Shown: positions 1 to 9,399 of the stretch, in pieces
How positions within the stretch are numbered: the stretch's first letter is position 1
Layout of the letters: every line of letters starts with the position of its first letter
Source: Clostridium sp. CCUG 7971
Lineage (GTDB): Bacteria; Bacillota; Clostridia; Peptostreptococcales; Peptostreptococcaceae
Direction of reading: 5' to 3'
DNA length: 64,000 nt
NCBI RefSeq assembly: GCF_017590215.1
Contig: NZ_JAFFPK010000037.1
Location: 22,868 to 86,867 of the forward strand
Translations under genes and position numbers: made by a program
The notes under the pieces: generated by a model
What the model was told of the DNA's origin: nothing
What the model saw: only the letters and a program-made list of their open reading frames with translations
Databases searched by the model: none

Positions 1-55
1 ACCAAGCTAATATTATTACAAATAAAATATATATTAGTTAGATTTAAAATTAATA

Positions 56-118
56 TTGACATAAAAAAATATATAATATAAACTATAAATTAATAATAGT
101 AACGATTACTATTATTAA
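56..118 (+). promoter_or_regulatory. Hydrogenase operon promoter with 29-bp palindrome
   Basis: TTGACA lies at 56-61, with a weak -10 (TAAACT) 17 bases later at 79-84. Directly downstream is a perfect inverted repeat: 13-base arms at 90-102 (TTAATAATAGTAA) and 106-118, separated by CGA. It sits where transcription should begin and has no T-run after it, so an operator is likelier than a terminator. Rubrerythrins in clostridia are often under PerR/Fur-type control, but these arms are longer than a standard PerR box, so the regulator is unknown. Confidence 0.5.
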
Positions 119-143
119 AATAAAAAGAAAGGGGGAATATAAA

Positions 144-2204
144 ATGAGTAAACATTTATCAACAGATATTCGTGTAGCTATAGAAACTGATAGTTATTCG
201 ATATGCCGAGATGAGGAAAAATGTATAAAATGTGGTTTATGTAAAAATATCTGTACAGATTACATAGGAGTAAATGGGAATTATTCATTAGAGAATACAA
301 ATGATGTTGCTGTATGTATTGATTGTGGGCAATGTGCAAATGTATGTCCAACATCAAGTATTACAGAAGTATACGATTATAAAGAGGTAGAATCTATTAT
401 TCAAAGCAAAGACAAAATAGTTATATTCTCTACATCACCAGCTGTCAGAGTTTCTCTAGGTGAAGAATTTGGAATGCAAGACGGTAGCTTCGTCGAAGGT
501 AAGATGGTCTCACTATTACGTAAACTTGGTGCAAGTTATGTTCTTGATACAAACTTTGCTGCAGACTTAACAATTATGGAGGAAGCAAGTGAGCTATTGG
601 ATAGGGTACAAAATAAAGAAAAGCCATTACCTCAATTTACGAGTTGTTGTCCAGCATGGGTAAAATATGCTGAAACATTCCATCCAGATATATTAGAGCA
701 TATATCTTCAGTAAAGAGTCCAATTGGAATGCAAGGACCAACTATAAAAACATATTTTGCAAAAAAGATGGGAATAGATCCACTAAAAATTATCAATGTG
801 GCTGTCACACCTTGCACTGCTAAAAAATATGAAATTCAAAGAGAAGAAATGAACGCATCTGCTGAATATAACAATATTGAGGAAATGCGTGATATGGATT
901 ATGTCATAACTACAAGAGAATTAGCTTTGTGGTCTAAAGAGAAAAATATTGATTTTAGTAGTTTAGAAGATAGTAGCTATGATAAGTTAATGGGGGAATC
1001 CTCTGGTGCAGGAGTTATATTTGCTAATACTGGTGGTGTTATGGAAGCTGCATTAAGAACAGCATACTCATATATAACGAATGAAAATCCACCAAAAGAA
1101 TTTTATAATTTAAAAGATGTTAGAGGCATGGATGGTGTCCGTGAAGCTACTTTAAAAATAAATGATATTGATATAAATATTGCAGTAATTTATGGAACAA
1201 AAAATGTATCTAAATTTATAAATGAAATGCAAAGTGGAAAAAAACAATATCATTTTGTTGAAGTAATGACCTGTCCAGCTGGATGTATTGGTGGTGGTGG
1301 ACAACCAAAGGATACTAAATTTAAAGGAGACTCTCTTAGAGAAAAACGTATAAAGGGACTTTATAAAAGAGATTCTGAAATGAAATTAAGACTGAGTCAT
1401 GAAAATGAAGAAATAAAAAAATTGTATGAAGAATTTTATGGTAATCCATTAAGTGACTTAGCTAAAAAAATGTTACATACAATTTATTTTGATAAAAGTG
1501 AAAATTTGGGAGGAAAAAAAATGAATACATCAGTTAAATATAGTTGTTCAATATGTGGTTATATACATGAGGGAGAGTTAGAGGATGGATTTGTATGTCC
1601 TATATGCAAACAACCTTCAACAGTTTTTGTAAAAATAGAAGATCAAACAAATAAAGAAAATGAATCTAGCAATAAATATAAAGGTACTAAGACAGAGAAA
1701 AATTTAATAGAAGCTCTATCAGGAGAGTCAATAGCAAGAAATAAGTATACTTTCTTTGCAAATGTAGCTAAGAATGAAGGTTATGAACAAATTCAGCATA
1801 TATTTTTAAAAACAGCTGAAAATGAAAGAGAGCATTCTAAGTTATGGTTTAAAGAACTAGGTTACTTAGGAAATACAAGTGAAAATCTTCTTCATGCTGC
1901 TGAAGGTGAAAATTATGAGTGGACAGATATGTATGAGAAATTTGCTAAAGAGGCTGAAGAGGAAGGGTTCTTCGATTTGGCGAAAAAGTTTATATTAGTA
2001 GGTAAAATAGAAAAAGCTCATGAAGAAAGGTATCGTAAACTTTTAAACAATGTTGATATGAAATCTGTATTTGAAAAAACAGAAGAAACAATGTGGGAAT
2101 GTTTAAATTGTGGACATCTTGTTATGGGTAAAAAGGCTCCAGATAGCTGTGAAGTGTGTATGTACTCTCAAGGATTTTTTGAGGTTAGAACTGAAAATTA
2201 TTAA
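144..2204 (+). CDS. [FeFe] hydrogenase fused to rubrerythrin
   Basis: Cytoplasmic iron-only hydrogenase (2 H+ + 2 e- to H2) fused to a rubrerythrin. Residues about 21-70 hold two 4Fe-4S ferredoxin motifs ([11 protein letters not shown] and [12 protein letters not shown]). The three H-cluster signatures are present: TSCCPAW near 167, TPCTAKK near 222 and [13 protein letters not shown] near 377. From residue 460 follow a rubredoxin-like CxxC pair, a ferritin-like di-iron domain with ExxRNKY and ENEREHS motifs, and a C-terminal rubredoxin knuckle. The fusion suggests that electrons pass between hydrogenase and a peroxide-reducing module, so H2 metabolism and oxidative-stress defence may be linked (inference). 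Start ATG follows AAAGGGGG. The genes for H-cluster maturation lie directly downstream. An internal ribosome site precedes Met460, so the rubrerythrin part may also be made alone. 686 residues. Confidence 0.93.
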   Translation: MSKHLSTDIRVAIETDSYSICRDEEKCIKCGLCKNICTDYIGVNGNYSLENTNDVAVCIDCGQCANVCPTSSITEVYDYKEVESIIQSKDKIVIFSTSPAVRVSLGEEFGMQDGSFVEGKMVSLLRKLGASYVLDTNFAADLTIMEEASELLDRVQNKEKPLPQFTSCCPAWVKYAETFHPDILEHISSVKSPIGMQGPTIKTYFAKKMGIDPLKIINVAVTPCTAKKYEIQREEMNASAEYNNIEEMRDMDYVITTRELALWSKEKNIDFSSLEDSSYDKLMGESSGAGVIFANTGGVMEAALRTAYSYITNENPPKEFYNLKDVRGMDGVREATLKINDIDINIAVIYGTKNVSKFINEMQSGKKQYHFVEVMTCPAGCIGGGGQPKDTKFKGDSLREKRIKGLYKRDSEMKLRLSHENEEIKKLYEEFYGNPLSDLAKKMLHTIYFDKSENLGGKKMNTSVKYSCSICGYIHEGELEDGFVCPICKQPSTVFVKIEDQTNKENESSNKYKGTKTEKNLIEALSGESIARNKYTFFANVAKNEGYEQIQHIFLKTAENEREHSKLWFKELGYLGNTSENLLHAAEGENYEWTDMYEKFAKEAEEEGFFDLAKKFILVGKIEKAHEERYRKLLNNVDMKSVFEKTEETMWECLNCGHLVMGKKAPDSCEVCMYSQGFFEVRTENY
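1508..1523 (+). promoter_or_regulatory. Internal ribosome binding site and in-frame ATG inside the fusion gene
   Basis: GGGAGG at 1508-1513 is followed by seven A and an in-frame ATG at 1521 (codon 460), exactly where the rubrerythrin half begins. This is as good a start signal as those of the true genes nearby. Translation here would give a free 227-residue rubrerythrin. It may also be a relic of two formerly separate genes joined by loss of the upstream stop. Confidence 0.6.
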
Positions 2205-2248
2205 TATATATTAATTTAATTTAAATAATTATTTATTAAAATATATTT

Positions 2249-2289
2249 AGCTAGGTGAAAAATAAATATTTTACCTAGCTTATTTTGTT
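2249..2289 (+). terminator. Terminator after hydrogenase fusion gene
   Basis: Stem AGCTAGGT at 2249-2256 pairs with ACCTAGCT at 2273-2280, extended by an A-run against a T-run, then a T-rich tail. Transcription of the maturation genes would need read-through or a separate promoter between 2290 and 2320. Confidence 0.7.
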
Positions 2290-2328
2290 AAAAACTTCAC
2301 CAAATATTAATCTATAAGGAGTAATTTC

Positions 2329-3378
2329 ATGTATATAAATGAAATAATAGAAAAATTATATAACGAAAATAATGCGACAAGAGAAGAACTTATATATCTT
2401 ATAAAAAATATTGATGAAGAATCTAAAAAGATACTTATAGAAAAAGCTCATAAAACTAGGCTTAAACATTATTCTAATAAAGTTTACTTAAGAGGGCTTA
2501 TAGAACTTACAAGTTTCTGTAAAAAAGATTGTTTGTATTGTGGTCTAAGACGCAGTAATAAGAATGCTCAAAGATATAGGCTAGATATAAAAGAGGTTTT
2601 AGAGTGTGTAAGAAAAGGAGATAAGTTAGGTTATAAAACCTTCGTACTCCAAGGTGGAGAAGATATGTATTATAGTGATGAAGTTATAATAGATATTATC
2701 AAAGCTATAAAAAAAGAGTTTCCTCAAAATGCAATAACTTTATCATTAGGAGAAAGAAATTATAAATCTTATAAAAAGTTATTTGAGGCTGGAGCAGACA
2801 GATATTTATTAAGACATGAAAGTGCATCTAAAAAGCTATATGAATCTATACATCCAGGAGGGCGTTTTGAAGAAAGGTTTAATTGTTTAAAAAATTTAAA
2901 AGAAATTGGATATCAAGCCGGAGCTGGATTTATGGTTGGAATACCAAACCAAACTGATGAAGATTTAGTTGATGATTTAATATTTGTAAAAGAGTTTGAG
3001 CCTGCAATGTGTGGAATTGGACCTTTTATACCACATAAAGATACTCCGCTAAAGGGATTTGGTCATGGTAGCTTAGAAAAAACGATAATATGTTTATCTA
3101 TAGTAAGGCTACTTTTACCAAAGGTGCTACTTCCTGCTACAACAGCTTTATCAAGTATTGATAAAAACGGAAGAAATGCAGGTATTGAAGCTGGAGGTAA
3201 CGTAATAATGCCAAACTTATCTCCTATGAGTGTAAGGAAAAAATACTCTCTATATAACGACAAGGCATATATATTAGATGAAGATGCAGAGTATAGAAAG
3301 TTAATAGAAGAAAAAATAAAAGAATTAGGGTTCGAAGTTGAGGTTAATAGAGGAGATAATATAGATTTCATTAAATAA
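2329..3378 (+). CDS. hydE: [FeFe] hydrogenase maturase HydE (radical SAM)
   Basis: Radical SAM enzyme needed with HydF and HydG to build the di-iron subcluster of [FeFe] hydrogenase; it acts on the HydG-derived Fe-CO-CN-cysteine synthon. The CX3CX2C cluster motif is at residues 64-71 (CKKDCLYCG), and the SAM-binding GGED motif follows near residue 109. Length (349) is normal for the family. Start ATG is preceded by AAGGAG. It is the first of three maturation genes downstream of the hydrogenase they serve. Confidence 0.93.
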   Translation: MYINEIIEKLYNENNATREELIYLIKNIDEESKKILIEKAHKTRLKHYSNKVYLRGLIELTSFCKKDCLYCGLRRSNKNAQRYRLDIKEVLECVRKGDKLGYKTFVLQGGEDMYYSDEVIIDIIKAIKKEFPQNAITLSLGERNYKSYKKLFEAGADRYLLRHESASKKLYESIHPGGRFEERFNCLKNLKEIGYQAGAGFMVGIPNQTDEDLVDDLIFVKEFEPAMCGIGPFIPHKDTPLKGFGHGSLEKTIICLSIVRLLLPKVLLPATTALSSIDKNGRNAGIEAGGNVIMPNLSPMSVRKKYSLYNDKAYILDEDAEYRKLIEEKIKELGFEVEVNRGDNIDFIK

Positions 3379-3394
3379 AAAAGGAGCTTTGGTT

Positions 3395-4770
3395 ATGTTT
3401 ATAAATCACGACTATATATATGAGATATTAGAAAAAACTAAAAATCAATCAAATGATGAGATTAAAGCAGTACTTAAAAAAGCTAAGAAAAGAGAAGGTT
3501 TATCTTATGAAGAAATAGCTATATGCTTCAAGCAGAAGATGAAAAAGACTTAAATGAAATATATTCTTTAGCTGGAGATATAAAAAAAGATATTTATGGA
3601 AAAAGAGTTGTTGTGTTTGCACCTCTTTATGTAAGTGACTATTGCGTAAACAATTGTGTTTATTGTGGATATAAAAGAGACAACAAGTTTATAAGAAGAA
3701 AACTTACAATGGAAGAAGTTGCTCAAGAAGTAAAGATATTAGAACAAATGGGTCACAAAAGGTTGGCTTTAGAGTTAGGGGAAGACTCAGTCAATACTCC
3801 TATAAATTATGTATTAGAATGTTTAGACACTATATATAAAACACAAAATGCAAATGGAGAAATAAGAAGAGTAAATGTAAATATCGCTGCTACAACAGTA
3901 GAAAACTATAAATTATTACATGAAAAAGGAATAGGCACATATATCTTATTCCAAGAGACTTACCATAAACCTTCTTATGATAAAATGCATCCAAAGTCAA
4001 TAAAAGGTGATTATAATTATCATTTAACATCTTTTGATAGAGCCATGGATGCTGGAATAGACGATGTTGGTGCGGGAGTTTTATTTGGACTTGCTGATGC
4101 AAGGTTTGAAGTACTAAGTTTAATGATGCATAATAAACATTTAGAAGAGAAATATGGTGTTGGATTCCATACTATATCTGTACCAAGACTTCAAGAAGCA
4201 AGTGGAGTTAACTTAGAAAGTTATCCACATTTATTAGATGATAAAATGTTTAAAAAAGTAGTAGCTATACTTAGAATAGCATTACCATTCACAGGTCTTA
4301 TACTATCAACTAGAGAAACTGCATCTATGAGAAAAGAGTTATTAAAGTATGGTGTAAGCCAAATATCTGCAGGTTCTTCAACTGGTGTTGGTGGATATAA
4401 GGAAAGGGAAGAAGGTAGAGATATAAAGCAATTTAAAACTAATGATGAAAGATCTCCAATTGAAATTTTAAAGGAACTATTAGATGATGGTTATATACCA
4501 AGTTATTGCACAGCTTGTTATAGAAAAGGTAGAACTGGAGATAGATTTATGAAACTTGCAAAGTCTGGGAATATAAAATATGTATGTGAACCAAATGCTA
4601 TAATGACACTTCAAGAATTTACATTAGATTATGGTGACAAAGAATTATATGAAAAAGCGCAAGAAATAATAAAAGTTGAAGTTGAGAATATAAAAAGAGA
4701 TGATATAAAAGATTATACAAAAAATAGCTTAGAAAAAATGAAACTAGGAAAAAGAGATTTTTATATATAG
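3395..4770 (+). pseudogene. hydG: Hydrogenase maturase HydG, apparent frameshift
   Basis: HydG is a tyrosine lyase that makes the CO and CN- ligands of the H-cluster. The ATG at 3395 has a good AAGGAG site and encodes the expected N-terminus (MFINHDYIYEIL...GLSYEEIAI), but this frame stops at 3551-3553. The remainder (from about 3523) is one frame over and intact: CVNNCVYCGY is the radical SAM cluster motif, and the C-terminal auxiliary cluster is a perfect CX2CX22C (CTAC...YVC). Adding one base near 3519-3525 restores a 458-residue protein of normal HydG length. Either the gene is truly broken, or one base was lost in sequencing or assembly; the other hyd genes are intact, which favours an error. 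A 415-residue translation from the ATG at 3523 lacks any ribosome site and the conserved N-terminus. Confidence 0.85.
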
Positions 4771-4779
4771 GAGGTACAT

Positions 4780-5970
4780 ATGAATAACACTCCAAATGCA
4801 AATAGAAAACATATAGGTATATATGGAAATACTAATAGTGGAAAATCATCATTGATGAATAAAATATTAGGTCAAGATATATCATTAGTATCTAGTATAG
4901 AAGGTACAACTACTGATCCTGTTCAAAAGGCAATGGAACTTATTCCTTTTGGACCAATTCTTTTAATAGATACAGCTGGCCTTAAAGATAAAAGCGAGCT
5001 AGGTAATATAAGAATACAAAAAAGTTATGAATACATGAAGAGAATGGATCTAGCTATATATGTATTAGATGGAAAAAATCCGGATATATCAACTTATAAA
5101 ATCTGGAAATATAAAGCTGATAAATATAATTTAGATCATATCTTAGTTGTAAATAAGTTAGATAAATTAAGTGTAAATGAAATTAGTAAATTAAAAGAAA
5201 TATCAGAAGAAGCATTATTTATATCAGTAAAAGAAGATATTAGCATTGATGCATTGAAAGAAAAATTAATAAGCACTCTTGAAAAAGATGAAGAAAAGTC
5301 TATAATAGGAGATTTGCTAGAATATGGATCAAAAGTAGTTTTAGTGGTCCCGATAGATTCAGAAGCCCCTAAAGGAAGGATTATACTTCCACAAGTACAA
5401 GTAATTAGAGATTGTTTAGATCATGGTATAAAAACATATGTAGTAAGAGACACAGAACTTAAGGAAGCAATAACTGAGCTAAATAATATTGACTTAGTTG
5501 TAACTGACTCACAAGCATTTAAACAAGTTGAAGATATAATACCTAAAGATTTAAAGCTAACTAGCTTTTCTATATTATTTGCAAGACAAAAAGGTGAACT
5601 TAGAGAGTTTATAGAGGGAGCAAGAAAACTAAAAGACTTAAAACCAGGTCAAAAAGTATTAATATGTGAAAGTTGTACACATAATATAAGCCATGAAGAT
5701 ATAGGAAGAGTAAAAATCCCTAATATATTAGAAAAAATAGCAAAAGGTAAGTTAAATTTTGATTTTAAGGTTGGATATGACTTTATAGAAAATTTAGAAG
5801 ACTATGACTTTGTAATACATTGTGGCGCATGTATGGTTAATAGAAAAAGTGTAATAACTAAAATAGAAAAATGTAAACAAAAAACTATACCAATAACTAA
5901 TTATGGATTAGTAATTGCATACTTTACAGGAATATTAGATAGAAGTATTGAATTATTTAGAGATAGATAA
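4780..5970 (+). CDS. hydF: [FeFe] hydrogenase maturation GTPase HydF
   Basis: Scaffold GTPase on which the di-iron subcluster is completed before transfer to HydA. The P-loop GNTNSGKSS (residues 16-24), DTAGL switch and NKLD base-recognition motif lie in the N-terminal Ras-like domain. The C-terminal domain has the 4Fe-4S ligands expected of HydF: CTHN near residue 301 and HCGAC near 347. The ATG is 9 bases after the hydG stop behind GGAGG, so the two genes are co-transcribed. Length 396 is normal. No convincing terminator follows. Confidence 0.93.
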   Translation: MNNTPNANRKHIGIYGNTNSGKSSLMNKILGQDISLVSSIEGTTTDPVQKAMELIPFGPILLIDTAGLKDKSELGNIRIQKSYEYMKRMDLAIYVLDGKNPDISTYKIWKYKADKYNLDHILVVNKLDKLSVNEISKLKEISEEALFISVKEDISIDALKEKLISTLEKDEEKSIIGDLLEYGSKVVLVVPIDSEAPKGRIILPQVQVIRDCLDHGIKTYVVRDTELKEAITELNNIDLVVTDSQAFKQVEDIIPKDLKLTSFSILFARQKGELREFIEGARKLKDLKPGQKVLICESCTHNISHEDIGRVKIPNILEKIAKGKLNFDFKVGYDFIENLEDYDFVIHCGACMVNRKSVITKIEKCKQKTIPITNYGLVIAYFTGILDRSIELFRDR

Positions 5971-6156
5971 GATTATTTTTTGTTTTATATATTTACTATT
6001 TTAATAAGAGAATAGAAAATATATTATATAGTAGGTTAAGGTTTAAATAGAGTTCAAAATTATTTTATTATTCGACAAAATATTTGATTTACTTAGGTTA
6101 TAATCTAAAAGTAGTAAATAAAATAAAGCTTTAAAGCTGAATTAAGGAGATTTCAG
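5971..6156. other. AT-rich intergenic with duplicated leader
   Basis: The last 45 bases form a leader that recurs before 9400. It contains the palindrome AGCTTTAAAGCT (6127-6138; second copy 9370-9381) and an AAGGAG ribosome site. No other feature is seen. Confidence 0.4.
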
Positions 6157-6776
6157 ATGATGTATGAAGGTAATAATGAATCATGGTCAATTTTTACTTC
6201 AAAGGATGATTTATTAAATTTTGTTATATTTACAGGTTGTATGTATAATTTGATTGATGGCAAAAACTTTGATGAAGAAAATGAGCGTTGGCCGACTAAT
6301 ATACTTATTTCAAAATTTGATGATTTGCATCTTGAAAAACTTAAAATACAGTGGAGCGAATGGTTTAATAATATTATTAATGAAAAATTAGGAATGCTAA
6401 TTTAGATGAGATGTGTAGCTTTATTGAAGAAAAGTATGATGTAAATAATTTTTCACAACTTAAATATGTTGAGCTAAGAGAATGTTGTAAAAATGCATAT
6501 CCTCATTTCGTTGATTGGTGGAATATGCAAGCTGGTGGTAGAGTTGCACTGTCTTTTTATGAATTTATTGGTAATAATAAAATTTCTGAATATATTAGTG
6601 AATTAGAATGTAAGTTAAATAAAAAATCTAAACCATTTAAGCTCTACTTAGATATGGTATATACAGGGGTTCCTAAAGTATTAGATATTAATGATAAGTA
6701 TATAATAGTTACTCCTGATGGGTACTTTAATTTAAGTAGAGATTGGTGGATAAATAAGTTAAGCAAGTTAATCTAG
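6157..6776 (+). pseudogene. Duplicated unknown gene, copy 1, one-base frameshift
   Basis: I do not recognise the family. Reading begins at ATG 6157 behind AAGGAG and runs 82 codons to a TAG at 6403; the rest (6411-6776) is in another frame. Alignment with copy 2 at 9400 shows one base (a G after the A-run at about 6388) missing here. With it restored the product is 206 residues, beginning MMYEGNNESW and ending INKLSKLI, with conserved NFVIFTGCMYNLIDG and NAYPHFVDWW segments. It is hydrophilic, with no signal peptide or membrane segment. It keeps the 76-residue central block (6522-6749) that copy 2 lost. An immunity or antitoxin role is possible for a small duplicated soluble protein, but nothing in the sequence proves it. 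Confidence 0.7.
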
Positions 6777-6900
6777 TAATATGAAAATCTATAAATCTTG
6801 CTATAATAAAATTAACTATAGTTATATATTTTGAAGTTGAAAAATTCTATATGTTAAGGTTTTAATGTAGTTTTAGAAACTGATTTATTTTAAATACAAT

Positions 6901-6932
6901 AAAAGCACTCCTTATTTAAAGAAGTGCTTTCT
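6901..6932. terminator. Bidirectional terminator between convergent genes
   Basis: AAAAGCACT at 6901-6909 pairs with AGTGCTTT at 6923-6930. It lies between the + strand gene ending at 6776 and the - strand gene ending at 6963. Confidence 0.6.
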
Positions 6933-6962
6933 ATATATTAATTAAATTGTATATAAAATATA

Positions 6963-8222
6963 TTAGTTATTATTATCTTTATATAAAGAATCTGTGTTAA
7001 TTGAATATGAAACATCTGAACCAACTAGCACTCTTTTACATTTACCAGTAAATAGAAAATCAATAGCATAATCTACTTCTTTTTGTGTCAATTCATCGAA
7101 CTTTCTATCTTGATAAAATTCCATTTCATCTTTCACATCACTTCTTTTAACCTTTTTAAGGTTATTTTTTAGCTCTTCATCTGTTATTATCTTAGGTCTT
7201 ACTTGAGAATTTTCATTAGATTTTGGATCAATTTCATTGTTTATTTCTGATTGGTTAGCGTAAGCTGTATTTTGTTTGTAGATTAGATTAAATGATAAAA
7301 TTGATAATGTTGAAATACCACATAAAAATAGTGTTATAAGTGTTCCTTTTTTACGTTTTTTTAAATTCATCATTCCTTCAACTCTCCTTTTAATTAAATC
7401 AATTTGGTTAGTATTAAACTGAGAATAAAGCATATTAGATTTTAGAGTATTTCTATATCTTAATGTGCTAACTAACACTAAAGCATACTCTTTGATATCA
7501 TTTATATTAGATTTTTTAAGTACTTTTTCATCGCAAGAAAGTTCACATTGTTCATGAAAATATATTTTTATTATTTTTATTAATGGATTAAACCAGTGAA
7601 TTGCACAAGCAATCATTAAAAATAATTTTAATAAATTATCTTTTCTTTTAAAATGAGTTAGCTCATGTCTAAAAATCCACTTTAATTGTTTTTTATCATA
7701 GTCCTTATTAGGTATTATTATCTTACTGCTTAAAATATTTATTAAAGCAGGTGAAGAAAGTCCATCAACTTTAAATACATCAATATTTCTTTTTATATTT
7801 AAAGCTTTCTTTTCTTCTTCAAAACTATTTATTATGTTATCATCAGTTACTTTATAAGCTATATTTTTTATCTTTTTATAAAATATGATTTGTTTATAAA
7901 TATTTCTAAAGATAACATATAAAGTACCAAATATCCAAATGACAAATAGTATTTTAACATAATTTAATGAACTGCTATTTTCATTATTTATGTAGTATAT
8001 ACTTTTCAGAGTTGTATTATTTTGAGTTTTTAAAAATTCAAAAGGCAAATATATTTCTATATTTGATATAAAAAGCATTCTTAAAGTTATCAAAATGCAA
8101 AGTATATAATTTAATTTATAAGTATATTTACTTAGAATTTTATCTTTTAATAAAGCTATTAATATAATTGGTATGCTTATATATATACTTGTTTTTAAGA
8201 TATCAAATATGACATAGCTCAT
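6963..8222 (-). CDS. BlaR1/MecR1-like M56 membrane metallopeptidase
   Basis: Membrane-embedded zinc peptidase of family M56. About four membrane segments lie in residues 1-115, the zinc motif HELTH (within FRHELTHFKRKD) near residue 188 and the SCDEKVL motif near 232. A last membrane segment near 297-315 leads to an external tail of about 100 residues. The tail is far shorter than the penicillin-binding sensor of true BlaR1 (about 585 residues in total), so this protein probably senses something else. In the family, signalling leads to loss of the BlaI-type repressor encoded just upstream; the genes are 5 bases apart. That repressor gene carries an in-frame TGA, so the pair may be uncoupled. 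Confidence 0.85.
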   Translation of the reverse strand: MSYVIFDILKTSIYISIPIILIALLKDKILSKYTYKLNYILCILITLRMLFISNIEIYLPFEFLKTQNNTTLKSIYYINNENSSSLNYVKILFVIWIFGTLYVIFRNIYKQIIFYKKIKNIAYKVTDDNIINSFEEEKKALNIKRNIDVFKVDGLSSPALINILSSKIIIPNKDYDKKQLKWIFRHELTHFKRKDNLLKLFLMIACAIHWFNPLIKIIKIYFHEQCELSCDEKVLKKSNINDIKEYALVLVSTLRYRNTLKSNMLYSQFNTNQIDLIKRRVEGMMNLKKRKKGTLITLFLCGISTLSILSFNLIYKQNTAYANQSEINNEIDPKSNENSQVRPKIITDEELKNNLKKVKRSDVKDEMEFYQDRKFDELTQKEVDYAIDFLFTGKCKRVLVGSDVSYSINTDSLYKDNNN

Positions 8223-8227
8223 AGTAA

Positions 8228-8593
8228 TTACCTACTTTCTATCCATTTTTCTAAGGATTTAATATCTTCTTCTGATATATCCTTAGAATCATCAAGAGCT
8301 GATATCATACTAGATAAAGAGTTGTCATGCATAAAGCTAAAGAAGTCTTGAGTTTCAAACTTTAGATATTCTTCGCTATTAATTAGTTGATAATAAAAGA
8401 TGTGTCTACCTTCTTTTTCTGATTTTAAAAATTCTTTTTCCACTAGTCTCATAAGAGTTTTAGATGTGGTTCCTTTTGACCAATTATACTCTTCATTCAT
8501 AAATTTTGTAATATCAACAGACGCTACCCTAGGTTCTTCTTGAGCTCATATGTATTTCATAACTTGAAGTTCTGTTCGAGGAATTTTTTTCAA
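8228..8593 (-). pseudogene. BlaI/MecI-family repressor with in-frame TGA
   Basis: Winged-helix repressor of the BlaI/MecI/CopY family, partner of the M56 peptidase. From a TTG at 8593 (behind AAGGAAGG) the reading is MKKIPRTELQVMKYI, then TGA at 8548-8546, then AQEEPRV and onward in the same frame for 105 residues to 8228. Family members have Trp at this spot (VMKYIW), so TGG has become TGA. Without the stop the length (121) is normal. The next ATG (8500) would omit the first helices of the DNA-binding domain. Either the gene is inactivated or some read-through by tRNA-Trp occurs. Confidence 0.8.
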
Positions 8594-8615
8594 ATTTAAC
8601 ACCTTCCTTTCTTAC

Positions 8616-8670
8616 GGCAACTGTCTACCTTTATACTTAAAGTGTAGTACGACAATTGCCTTCTCGTCAA
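8616..8670 (-). promoter_or_regulatory. blaI-blaR promoter and candidate operator
   Basis: Reading the minus strand, TTGACG (8670-8665) is followed after 18 bases by TACACT (8646-8641). GGCAACTGTC at 8616-8625 and GACAATTGCC at 8651-8660 form an inverted repeat with one mismatch that brackets the -10 and start region. TGTAGTACGACA at 8643-8654 adds a second dyad. This suits autorepression by the downstream BlaI-type protein. Confidence 0.5.
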
Positions 8671-8791
8671 CATATTTTTATTTAAATTACAGGGAAATAG
8701 ATGTGTTCATAATAAGAAGTTATAAGTTCTGCTATAATTAAATTAAAAATTGTTATAAAGTGCCAATTAAATTTATAAGTGAGGTTATATA

Positions 8792-9265
8792 ATGATTGAA
8801 ACTAGTAGATGCATATTACGATGCTTTAAAGAAAAAGATTTAGAATTATTTATAGCTTATAGAAATAATGAAGAATGGATGAAACATCAAAACCTAAAAT
8901 ATTTATCAAAAGACGACTATAGAAAAGATTTGTTAGGTCATAAAAACATTAATGAAGGGATTAGATTTGCTATTAGTGACCGAATTACAGATACTCTTTT
9001 AGGGGATATTTATATTATAAAAAAAGAAAAAACTATTTCAATAGGATATGCAATTAATCCAATTTACTCTAGAAAAGGATATATAACTGAATCTGTAAAG
9101 GCTGTGCTTCCACTAGTTAGAAAAAACTATCCTGAATGTGAGATTATAGCAATGACTAAAAAAGAAAATATTCCTTCGAAAAATTTATTACTTAATTTAG
9201 GTTTTATATATGATGAATGGATAGAAAAATTACAAAGTGAAGTTTATATTTATCCAAACGAATAA
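8792..9265 (+). CDS. GNAT-family N-acetyltransferase
   Basis: Small soluble acetyltransferase of the RimJ/RimL type. It begins with the typical ETSRCILRCFKEKDLE segment and has an acetyl-CoA loop region (YAINPIYSRKGYITESVKAV) and the C-terminal NIPSKNLLLNLGFIYDE segment. Length 157 is slightly short but complete. Start ATG is behind GAGG. Substrate unknown. It stands alone between the blaI promoter and the second copy of the duplicated gene. Confidence 0.8.
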   Translation: MIETSRCILRCFKEKDLELFIAYRNNEEWMKHQNLKYLSKDDYRKDLLGHKNINEGIRFAISDRITDTLLGDIYIIKKEKTISIGYAINPIYSRKGYITESVKAVLPLVRKNYPECEIIAMTKKENIPSKNLLLNLGFIYDEWIEKLQSEVYIYPNE

Positions 9266-9399
9266 AATAACACAAGTATAACTATATATTGAAAATCAAG
9301 AGAATAGTAAGGTTAAATTTATTGTTCTTTTAGTTTATAAACTAATAATGATAATAGTAAATAAAATCAAGCTTTAAAGCTGAATTAAGAAGATTTTAG

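Noticed and set aside
144..2204. Hydrogenase-rubrerythrin fusion as an assembly artefact
   Set aside because: The frame is continuous across the boundary with no repeat or break, and a terminator follows the rubrerythrin part only; a missed stop between the two cannot be fully excluded.
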